The position numbers were made by a program, and so were the translations under genes. A DNA stretch of 64,000 nt from Oscillospiraceae bacterium (lineage in GTDB: Bacteria > Bacillota > Clostridia > Oscillospirales > Oscillospiraceae): assembly GCA_017448455.1 (NCBI GenBank), contig JAFSLL010000196.1, positions 1 through 64,000 on the forward strand. Direction: 5' to 3'. The notes under the pieces were generated by a model. It did no database searches. It saw only the letters and a program-made list of their open reading frames with translations, and was not told the DNA's origin. Position 1 is the stretch's first letter. The number at the start of each line of letters is the position of its first letter. Below, piece by piece: positions 49,541-56,730 of this stretch.

Positions 49541-49573
49541 GTGAAGAGAATGGTTGTTTGTTAAATGACTTTA

Positions 49574-50677
49574 TTAGCCCCAACCGAGAACCGTCTTTAC
49601 GGATTCAAGCTTATCACAGGTCGTTGAGAGCATTTCAAGTGTTGCCTCAGTGTCACGATAAATGGGCGTATTACCCTGTGTCGCTTGCAGGTCAACATAA
49701 GTGCTGTCTTCAACACCGGCTTTAATTATCTCGCAAAGCTTGGCCTGAACACCTTCAGGAGTGCCCTGCGGGCAGCAGACAATGTAGAAGAAATCATAGA
49801 AGACATCGATTCCGGCCTCGACAGATGTTGGAACATCCGGCATGTAGTTATCTCTCTCCTGAGACATGATAGAGATAATTTTTGCACTGCCTTCCTGATA
49901 CATGCTCTGGGCTGCGCCACAGTTGGTCATGAATGCATCAACGTTGCCGCCGAGAACAGAAGTAGTCAATTCTCCGTCAGACGAACTGTTGAGAATTGTG
50001 ATCTGATCGCCAAGCTCGGCATAGTCAATGAGCAGGGCAAGCGCGACCATTGCCGCAGAGCTCTTCGATTTTGTTGCAATCAAAAGCTGCTCTTCCGGAT
50101 TTGCTTTGCACCAGTCAACAAAGTCGGAAAGGTTGTTAACGTCAGCAAATCTTTCATCCTTGGCAAGAACACCAAAGCATACATTCGTTTGTGCGACAGC
50201 ACAGAGAACTTGAAGATCAGTGTAATTGGGGTCTTCGGTGTCGGTTTTATCAATGATGGATTTACATACGTTGGTAGAGGGAAGACCACAGATCGTATAT
50301 CCGTCTGCAGCGGCGGCCATCGTAGCTCTCATGTTTGGAGCCCAGACGTCGGTAAGACATACAATGTTTGCTCCGGAAGTGCTTTCAATAGAGCTGGCAA
50401 GTGTCCTGAACATTGTATCAGAAGCAGAACCGGCATTGCCGGTAACATAGAAATTAATGGGAGATTTAGGGAAGGATTCATCTGCGGGGGCAGGAGCTGC
50501 CGCTGCTTCTTCAGCAACAGCGGGGTCGGCAGGGGCCTCAGCAGCGGGGTCGGCGGGGGCTTCTGGAGCAGCGCTGTTAATGGGTTCCTGTGTGGGAGCG
50601 GGAGAACTTGTGTTGCCGCAAGCGCACAGGGATAGAGCTAAGCAAAGAATGAGAAAGATAGAAATTGTTCTTTTCAT
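49574..50677 (-). CDS. TctC-family substrate-binding lipoprotein (second system)
   Basis: 367 residues. The lipoprotein signal ends at LCAC (Cys20). A low-complexity Ala/Pro/Glu linker of about 45 residues with repeated APADPA words separates the lipid anchor from the TctC fold (INFYVTGNAGSASDTMFR, then DGYTICGLPSTN, then MPDVPTSVEAGIDVFYDF). The linker probably keeps the receptor away from the membrane. The ligand pocket composition differs from the first TctC (few shared residues), so the two systems likely import different compounds. Confidence 0.88.
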   Translation of the reverse strand: MKRTISIFLILCLALSLCACGNTSSPAPTQEPINSAAPEAPADPAAEAPADPAVAEEAAAAPAPADESFPKSPINFYVTGNAGSASDTMFRTLASSIESTSGANIVCLTDVWAPNMRATMAAAADGYTICGLPSTNVCKSIIDKTDTEDPNYTDLQVLCAVAQTNVCFGVLAKDERFADVNNLSDFVDWCKANPEEQLLIATKSKSSAAMVALALLIDYAELGDQITILNSSSDGELTTSVLGGNVDAFMTNCGAAQSMYQEGSAKIISIMSQERDNYMPDVPTSVEAGIDVFYDFFYIVCCPQGTPEGVQAKLCEIIKAGVEDSTYVDLQATQGNTPIYRDTEATLEMLSTTCDKLESVKTVLGWG

Positions 50678-50718
50678 GATTGTTTCCTTTCTCGAATTCC
50701 AAGTAATATGATAACTGC

Positions 50719-51465
50719 TTATTCAACCAGCTTGATGCTGAAAGGAGTGTATTCAAATGCCCTGTTCTTTTCTGTGATAATCTTTACCCGCGGATTTAGG
50801 ACTTCCATGCATTTCAGCCATTCTTCGAAGTCCTTGTTGCCTTCATAGTAATGACCGGGAAAAACTACCTCAGCGCCTAACCACATTACTTCAAGCGCAG
50901 CTTCTCGCGCGTCTTTCTCGCGTCCAGTACCGGGCTTGATGTTTGAAATGCCTGTGCTTACAACATTAGGATGATAGAGCTCATTCATCGTATGCATATC
51001 ATCATAGATGGTTGTGTCGCCGGGAGCGTAATAAGTTACTCCCGGTTCGACCTGGATCATATAGCCCAAAGGCGGGGCATATTGAAAGTCGCCATTTTCA
51101 TATTTGATGGTGGAACTGTGCCAAGCCCTCATGACGCGTACAGTTGTGCATCCGAACTCACGCTTATCACCGTATCCCACAGGCCGGGCGCGGGAACCAT
51201 CCCAGACACCCATATCGTGCATGACTTTGACGCTGGATCTGTCGCAAAGCATGGTTGCTTTGCTGTTGGCAAAGATCTGCGGCGCATCTCCCAGATGATC
51301 GTAAGAAACATGGGAGACCAGGATCAGATCAACATCATACAAGTCTTCCAGATTAACATTTGCATCAGGATTGCCGGTGATAAACGGATCGCACAGAATC
51401 TTGAAACCATCGCTGCGTTCTACCAGCATCGACATTCCGCCAAAAGTAGTGAATTTAACACCCAT
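50719..51465 (-). CDS. Metallo-beta-lactamase-fold hydrolase (UlaG/YtnP-like)
   Basis: 248 residues. An MBL-fold with FTTFGGMSMLVERSDG at the start, the metal motif VSHVSYDHLGD (the usual HxHxDH is altered to HVSYDH), VMRAWHSS, YYAPGDTTIYDDM and a late VVFPGHYYEGNKD. This resembles UlaG-like lactonases that open cyclic esters of sugar acids. The ATG at 51465 has AGAAGGA 8 bases upstream, better than the in-frame ATG at 51558. It is the first gene of the operon under LysR control, so it may hydrolyse a lactone form of the substrate. Confidence 0.82.
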   Translation of the reverse strand: MGVKFTTFGGMSMLVERSDGFKILCDPFITGNPDANVNLEDLYDVDLILVSHVSYDHLGDAPQIFANSKATMLCDRSSVKVMHDMGVWDGSRARPVGYGDKREFGCTTVRVMRAWHSSTIKYENGDFQYAPPLGYMIQVEPGVTYYAPGDTTIYDDMHTMNELYHPNVVSTGISNIKPGTGREKDAREAALEVMWLGAEVVFPGHYYEGNKDFEEWLKCMEVLNPRVKIITEKNRAFEYTPFSIKLVE

Positions 51466-51823
51466 AAGTTTTATCCTTCTTTCAAAATTTTTGAAAAGTG
51501 TGCGTGAACCAGGGAAGTGAGGAGTTGACTGCTGCTGGATGTAGTACAACATTATCATCTGCAGTATGATAATAGGGGGATTATTTCAGCAGCACTTGAA
51601 AGATGCTTAGGATTGCATTGGGTCCATCGATGGAGTATTTGTTCTTCCTTTGTCCAGATAATAACAAACCATAGCGATAGTTACAAATACTAATTGTTGA
51701 TCGCAGCAATAGCCGCTGCCTATACCTTTTGCGGGCAGAGATGTTCTTTACCATAAAATAAGCCTGGCATAATACCAGACTTATAATACCAGACTTATTA
51801 TATGTATCGAGACCAATGAACGA
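51466..51823. promoter_or_regulatory. Control region of the second transporter operon
   Basis: About 360 bases without a gene between the LysR gene and the operon it probably controls. ATTGTTGATCGCAGCAAT (51693-51710) is an ATTG(C/T)TG-N4-CA(A/G)CAAT dyad of the T-N11-A LysR type. TAATACCAGACTTAT occurs twice in tandem (51770-51784 and 51784-51798) just after the LysR stop. A leftward promoter is expected here but was not assigned with confidence. Confidence 0.6.
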
Positions 51824-52750
51824 TCACCAGAATTTTTCTTCTGTAATATCATTAAATGTGAATCGTCTATCCATTCCCACTTCCCTCAGAAAATTTCTGG
51901 CTACAGGAGTTAACTCTCTTCCACGAACGGTACAGACCGATCTGTTTACCTGAAGTTCAGGACAATCGATCTGATTTGCGATTAAACAATCCCGTGGCAG
52001 ATTAGATTCATCGTCCAGAATGAGACAACTCACAGCAAGTTTCTCCTCTGCCCAGAATAGCGCAATGTCGCGAGAGGTGTTTAAAAACATCACATTCGGT
52101 TTAAATCCAAGATTGATACAGCTATCAATGATTCTATCAGAATAGCCTCTAGGAAGGCTTAGAGGAATGTCTCGAAGCGACGCCAGAGAAATCTGTCCGG
52201 TAACTCCATCAAGGAAACCGGAATCCCGATGCCGGATCGCGTAAAATGTTTCAGAGTAAGAGTATTCAATTTTAAAATCAGATTGTGCATATGTAGGCCG
52301 TCTGACAAAGCAAATCTCGATAATTCGATTTTTCATCATTTCAGTGATGTGATTAACATTATCTGCCACGATGTTAAACTTGACAGAAGGATACTTTTTC
52401 GAAAAATTGGAAAGATGTGCACGCAGGAAGGAATCTGCATGATAGGAAGAGATTCCAATATTTAGGGTTCCCGTAAAACCCTTCTCAAGATCCTCAATTT
52501 TTGACGGCATAGCATCTTCGATGCTGATCATAGACTTTGCATTATCGTAAATGATTCGCCCTGCAGCAGTCGGGGTGACCATCCTGGTATGCCGCACCAA
52601 CAGGCTTTTTCCATAGTAAGATTCCAGATACTTAATCTGGTTCGTTAGTGATGGTTGAGAAATATGAAGTTTTTCAGCGGCATGAGTAATGTTTTTTTCA
52701 TCAACCACGGTCACGAAGTTTCTAAGAAAATCAGTGTTGATAAAGATCAT
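51824..52750 (-). CDS. LysR-family transcriptional regulator
   Basis: 308 residues. The N-terminal winged helix is standard (FLRNFVTVVDEKNITHAAEK, LHISQPSLTNQIKYLE), with a long linker helix and the periplasmic-binding-like effector domain (TGTLNIGISSYHADSFLRAHL in part, FKPNVMFLNTSRDIALFWAEE in part). It lies upstream of and in the same direction as the hydrolase-tctCBA-aldolase operon and probably activates it when the transported acid is present. It is AT-richer than the phage genes. Confidence 0.92.
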   Translation of the reverse strand: MIFINTDFLRNFVTVVDEKNITHAAEKLHISQPSLTNQIKYLESYYGKSLLVRHTRMVTPTAAGRIIYDNAKSMISIEDAMPSKIEDLEKGFTGTLNIGISSYHADSFLRAHLSNFSKKYPSVKFNIVADNVNHITEMMKNRIIEICFVRRPTYAQSDFKIEYSYSETFYAIRHRDSGFLDGVTGQISLASLRDIPLSLPRGYSDRIIDSCINLGFKPNVMFLNTSRDIALFWAEEKLAVSCLILDDESNLPRDCLIANQIDCPELQVNRSVCTVRGRELTPVARNFLREVGMDRRFTFNDITEEKFW

Positions 52751-52892
52751 TCCTTCCAGCTATAAGCTCTTAATGGAAATATATATAACGATAACTGTTG
52801 GGCATGCTTATTGCATTATAACAGAGAAAAGCCATAAAGAACAGTTTTATTGTTAATGAAGGCAGGGAAGGATCCGATTCCATGAAATAAAA

Positions 52893-52934
52893 GCGGCGGA
52901 TCAAGCAAGAATGCAGGGTCCGCCGCAGTTTTTT
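52893..52934. terminator. Bidirectional terminator
   Basis: GCGGCGGA (52893-52900) and TCCGCCGC (52919-52926) pair over an 18-base loop. A six-T run follows on the plus strand and CTTTTATTT on the minus strand, which ends the DUF551 gene transcript. Confidence 0.8.
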
Positions 52935-52939
52935 GCGGA

Positions 52940-53242
52940 TTACAATGATCCAAGGCGCGGCCTGTTCATGAGCTCCTCCGGGACGAGCATCGTTACGGGC
53001 TTTGCCCAGTAGAGCACCTTCCAGTTGCCGCCGTCCTGGTACCATTTCCCATTGTGCCATTGCTCCGTGGTATCGATGGCGATCGTCCCCTTCGGACAGG
53101 CGGGGAAGTCCTCCTGCGCTTCCGTGATGGTGAAATAATCCCCGTCACCGGGCGGGAGCTGATCCTCCATACTGATCCATTCCGGCTGGGCGGACATGCG
53201 GCCTGCGGTATATCTGCGATAGTATTCTGATGACACTTTCAT
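52940..53242 (-). CDS. DUF551-like protein
   Basis: 100 residues. The motif EWISMEDQLPPGDGDYFTI and, later, VLYWAKPV is the DUF551 signature (WIS-x-x-D-x-L-P), found mostly in phage and accessory-region proteins of unknown function. A GAGGAGG site precedes the ATG. Its presence suggests that mobile DNA extends beyond the metabolic operon. Confidence 0.7.
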   Translation of the reverse strand: MKVSSEYYRRYTAGRMSAQPEWISMEDQLPPGDGDYFTITEAQEDFPACPKGTIAIDTTEQWHNGKWYQDGGNWKVLYWAKPVTMLVPEELMNRPRLGSL

Positions 53243-53340
53243 TTCCTCCTCTGTCTTTTGATGATACCATCTTAGCAGAGAAGCTATCCCAAAAATTGCC
53301 CAGGGTTATGTCAGCCAGAAAGATAGGCAGCACTACTTCC

Positions 53341-53463
53341 GGCAGGCAGTTGAATTGACAATGCCGCTTCGTATGTTATGCTGTATTTATGAAGCGGAGG
53401 AGGGGCGGCAGGCAGTTGAATTGACAATGCCTCTTCGTGTGTTATGCTGTATTTATGAAGCGG
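53341..53463 (+). repeat. Tandem 66-bp repeats, each carrying a promoter-like sequence
   Basis: 57 bases beginning GGCAGGCAGTTGAATTGACA at 53341 recur at 53407 with few changes; the period is 66. Each copy has TTGACA, a 16-base spacer and TATGCT, and ends TTTATGAAGCGG. In copy 1 CCGCTTC and GAAGCGG form an inverted repeat around the -10. The second copy is placed to drive the HNH gene. The remainder of 53243-53340 shows nothing clear. Confidence 0.75.
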
Positions 53464-53499
53464 GAGCCGCAAAAATCATTCATAGGAGGAGAAAACGAT

Positions 53500-54618
53500 A
53501 TGGAGAAGACAAATTACAAGGTGCCAAGTTATGAGCGTTTTGACAAAAGACTCAAAGATCTCTGGGATCTAATCGGAAAAGAACAGCCTCAGTTGGGCTA
53601 CAAAGGCAAAGTCTCCTTCCACAATCCGGACGGCTGGATCTATGATACGGAAACAGGCTATAAAGAGGAACTGATCGAAAATAACAATAAGGTACTTCGT
53701 CCCCTGCAGCCGTTATATGAGGACACAGACGCTCTGAGGGAAGCCGTAAAGCTCTGCTTTAATCATACCCAGTATGTTGTTAAGGGGAATCTCATCAGTT
53801 TCGCTGCTTATGATTATGCAGCCAACCGGATTGACTCTGACCCGATAAGTGGCAACATTATTCGTGATGTTCTCATGTCAAGCGGAGACAATGAGAGAGA
53901 AGCGTTCGAATCGGCTAAAATGTTTTTCGGAAAAAGATATGATGTTGTTTCCTATCTTTTTATGCTGAAAGATCCGCAAAACTACTTCTCTATTCGTTCC
54001 GATGAAGCCTATGGCAGTAAGCTTGGCTTTTTGGGCTTTAATTCCAGCTGTGTAAGTGAGTGCAGCTGGGAAAGCTACCAGGAATATATATGGGATCTTC
54101 ATTATATCAAAGAAAAGCTGCAGGATTACTTTACGGAGAATATCACACTTGTTGACGCAGAAAGCTTCATGTGGATGATGTACAAGCTAATAGGCAATAA
54201 GAAATACGAAAGCTACGAATATAAATCAAAAGAGCCTGATCCGAATGACCCGTATGAAAATCATGTTACCGGGATGGAAGGCAACAGAAACGGATACTAT
54301 GTAGCGCGATTCGAGCGTAACCCGCGCTTGAGAAACGCAGCTGCAAAACGCGACAATTACACATGCCGTGCCTGTGGTATGCAGTTCGTAACAAAATACG
54401 GTGATTACGGAAAAAACTATATTGAAGTGCATCACACAGTCCCGCTGAGCACGTACGATGAACAGAGAGACACCCCGATCGATGAACTTGTCTCGGTCTG
54501 CTCCAACTGCCATAGTATCATCCATCGGAAGAAGAACTACGTCCTGACTATAGAGGAGCTGAAAGAAATCCTGCAATCTTCTGAAAGCAAACCCGAAGCC
54601 GAGAACGAAATGTCTTGA
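53500..54618 (+). CDS. HNH endonuclease (McrA-like restriction type)
   Basis: 372 residues. The C-terminal HNH domain is complete: RFERNPRLRNAAAKRDNYTC in part, CRACGMQF, then IEVHHTVPLS (His-His), DELVSVCSNCHSIIHR (Cys pair and final His). Two CxxC pairs hold a structural zinc. The N-terminal 270 residues form an unrecognised domain that may detect modified DNA. The ATG at 53500 has GGAGGAG upstream. It is alone in its transcription unit, driven by the tandem promoter repeats, and lies beside the restriction locus. A modification-dependent restriction role is inferred. Confidence 0.8.
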   Translation: MEKTNYKVPSYERFDKRLKDLWDLIGKEQPQLGYKGKVSFHNPDGWIYDTETGYKEELIENNNKVLRPLQPLYEDTDALREAVKLCFNHTQYVVKGNLISFAAYDYAANRIDSDPISGNIIRDVLMSSGDNEREAFESAKMFFGKRYDVVSYLFMLKDPQNYFSIRSDEAYGSKLGFLGFNSSCVSECSWESYQEYIWDLHYIKEKLQDYFTENITLVDAESFMWMMYKLIGNKKYESYEYKSKEPDPNDPYENHVTGMEGNRNGYYVARFERNPRLRNAAAKRDNYTCRACGMQFVTKYGDYGKNYIEVHHTVPLSTYDEQRDTPIDELVSVCSNCHSIIHRKKNYVLTIEELKEILQSSESKPEAENEMS

Positions 54619-54979
54619 TCTTTTCCGCCAGCTCTGAAACAGTTCGCTATAGAGATTTTTGATCACGCGCGGCGAATTCCAGAAACAAATGATATGCTCC
54701 CTTTCGGTTAATCAGCGTCACTTCGCTGTTTTTTCGAAAAAGGAGCATATCATTTGCAGAGCGGCGACTAATCGTCACATCTGAAGAAGTTATATACGGA
54801 TAAGTCTTTCTGAGACATGATTCTTATCATCAGGGCATTCTTCTGCAGCAGAATGAGGAAGGTATATACTATGACTGCGGATCGGCGAGGTTAGCTTTAA
54901 GCCAGTCTTCTTGTTGTCAGAAATGCAGCGTTATGGTATTATCATTACAGGAAAAACTCATAAAAAGGAGACGGAGATC
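54619..54979. other. Gap with a large nested hairpin
   Basis: No gene is supported in these 360 bases. They hold the inverted repeat at 54686-54756 and, further right, AT-rich sequence leading to the next gene's AAGGAG site. Confidence 0.6.
54686..54756. repeat. Perfect 15-bp inverted repeat with nested hairpin
   Basis: CAAATGATATGCTCC (54686-54700) and GGAGCATATCATTTG (54742-54756) enclose 41 bases that contain CAGCG/CGCTG around TCACTT and a short T-run. It lies just after the HNH gene and may be a terminator, structured RNA or the end of a small mobile element. Confidence 0.7.
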
Positions 54980-55594
54980 ATGGCACTAAAAAAGTATCGT
55001 TTTTTTGTTGGCGCTTGCGGTCCAACCATGATGTACAGCAATATAATCCGCGCAGAAGATGAATTATCAGCAGTCAAAATTTACTTATCCGAACGAGAAA
55101 AGGAATTAAGCGACGAGAACATTGCAAACGGGCTTCGCAATATCAGGGAAATTGTTCCCAAGGATAAGCCGGATAAACTGCTGGACGGTATGGGAAAAGA
55201 AATCCAAGTCGGTGACGATGTGGTATTCATTAGAAACGCCTCCGGCTCTCCTCCCATTTTGCTGACGGGGAAAGTGGAGAGATTATCTGACAAGAGTATT
55301 GTTGTGAAAGATCCGAAAGACCAAAATTACAGAATTGTTCTTCCAAAATGGGAAACAGATATGCTGCCCAGGGTGATTGTGATGAGTGCCCGCCCGGAGA
55401 GAGAGAAAACTGACCCGGTTGATGGCAGCGGCTATCCGCTCCAGATGGGTGATCCGGTTGCATATATGAAAGATGCGTATTCGGGCAGCAGCGAGGGTTT
55501 TATAACCGGAACAGTTACAAAGATCACAGCCAAAAACGTGGCAGTAGGTGAGAAGAGGAAAAATTTCGATAAAGTGGTTATCATCAACTGGTGA
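54980..55594 (+). CDS. Hypothetical protein with paired beta-barrel-like segments
   Basis: 204 residues, not recognised. The N-terminal part (RFFVGACGPTMMYSNIIRAED in part, SAVKIYLSEREKEL) resembles small sensor folds, and two later segments look alike: IQVGDDVVFIRNASGSPPIL with GKVERLSDKSIVVKD, and LQMGDPVAYMKDAYSGSSEG with GTVTKITAKNVAVGE. This suggests an internal duplication of an SH3/KOW-like barrel. The ATG at 54980 has AAGGAG upstream. It ends in a terminator at 55605. Any link to the defence genes around it is only positional. Confidence 0.65.
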   Translation: MALKKYRFFVGACGPTMMYSNIIRAEDELSAVKIYLSEREKELSDENIANGLRNIREIVPKDKPDKLLDGMGKEIQVGDDVVFIRNASGSPPILLTGKVERLSDKSIVVKDPKDQNYRIVLPKWETDMLPRVIVMSARPEREKTDPVDGSGYPLQMGDPVAYMKDAYSGSSEGFITGTVTKITAKNVAVGEKRKNFDKVVIINW

Positions 55595-55604
55595 AAAATG
55601 ACTT

Positions 55605-55644
55605 AAGAGGATTAAGAGCGTTTTGCTCCGAATCCTCTTTTTTT
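55605..55644 (+). terminator. Rho-independent terminator
   Basis: AAGAGGATT (55605-55613) and AATCCTCTT (55631-55639) pair, followed by T's to 55644. It ends the 54980-55594 transcript. Confidence 0.8.
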
Positions 55645-55782
55645 AGATTATTAATCAGTATTGAGGGAAACAGGCAACTCATTTCCGATCTGCCATTTTT
55701 TGTTGTTTCATAAAAGCGTATATGATAAAATGAATAAAAGCAATTATCAAGGCTACCAGTTGAAATCATTTGGGAGTAAGAG

Positions 55783-56727
55783 ATGGACCACGAAATAGAT
55801 ATCGTTGAACAGCGACTTCATGATCTGAACCCGGGATTGTTGGAGATCCTGCTGAGAGACAACACGACCGGAGAGTACATTCGCTGGGCGTGTGATGATT
55901 ACGCCTACTTGGGCGATGGCTACACTGCGAAAGACCAGATTCTAGCAGAACTGATTACTGGCGATCATACAAGTGTCATTCGGCCTCGTATCCTCAAAGA
56001 GGCCGAGGCCAAAGCAGGCAGAACCAGGGAGAAGGCAGAGGTCTTTACACCCTCCTGGGTCTGCAACCGACAGAACAATCTGGTAGATGCTGCCTGGTTC
56101 GGGTACACCGGTGTATTCAACATTGAGACAGAAGCGGGATGGCTGCCGGTCACGGGAAAGATCGAATTCCCCAATTCTGCGGAGAAAGGCTGGAGAGATT
56201 ATGTACTGGCAGTCCGTATGGAAATCACATGCGGAGAAGCTCCCTATCTGGCAAGCCGGTATGATACCGTTACCGGCACCGCTATTCCCGTGGAAGAGAG
56301 AATTGGTCTGCTGGACAGGAAACTCCGCGTTATCGGAGAGAACACCGAAAGCCGGGAAGAATGGTTTGAATGGGCGCTGAAAGCGCTACAAAGCATTTAT
56401 GGATATGAGTTTCAGGGAGACAATGTCCTTCTCGCACGGGAAAACATACTAGCATCTGTCGGAGAGTATTATTTCGATAAGTTTGAAGAGCAGCTGACGC
56501 TGGAGAAACTGCGGCAGGCGGCGATCATCGTCTCCTGGAATATCTGGCAGATGAACGGGCTGACCTATGCAGCTCCGTACAGCGAGAAGTCAATCATCAG
56601 CGATCAGATAGACTGGTTTTCGGAAATGGGCGGACAAGTTGAAATGAAACAGGAAATACCCTGCATTATCATGGACTGGCAGGCTGGAGAAACAGTGCCG
56701 TTTGAAACTCTCATAAAGGAGCGGTGA
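55783..56727 (+). CDS. Restriction-associated protein with methylase motif X
   Basis: 314 residues. The block REKAEVFTPSWVCNRQNNLVD (given in part) carries TPxxV, motif X of N6-adenine methyltransferases, but no NPPY motif is present, so it cannot be a complete methylase by itself. Proteins with this layout (EVFTPSWVCN, then WFG, then VFN) are usually annotated as restriction system subunit M and are found directly before large helicase-methylase proteins, as here, with only three bases between the genes. It may help target recognition or be a methylase cofactor. No clear promoter was assigned in 55645-55782. Confidence 0.72.
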   Translation: MDHEIDIVEQRLHDLNPGLLEILLRDNTTGEYIRWACDDYAYLGDGYTAKDQILAELITGDHTSVIRPRILKEAEAKAGRTREKAEVFTPSWVCNRQNNLVDAAWFGYTGVFNIETEAGWLPVTGKIEFPNSAEKGWRDYVLAVRMEITCGEAPYLASRYDTVTGTAIPVEERIGLLDRKLRVIGENTESREEWFEWALKALQSIYGYEFQGDNVLLARENILASVGEYYFDKFEEQLTLEKLRQAAIIVSWNIWQMNGLTYAAPYSEKSIISDQIDWFSEMGGQVEMKQEIPCIIMDWQAGETVPFETLIKER

Positions 56728-56730
56728 AAC

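Noticed and set aside
54686..54756. Retron-like noncoding RNA
   Set aside because: No reverse transcriptase gene is nearby, and the hairpin lacks a recognisable msr/msd layout.
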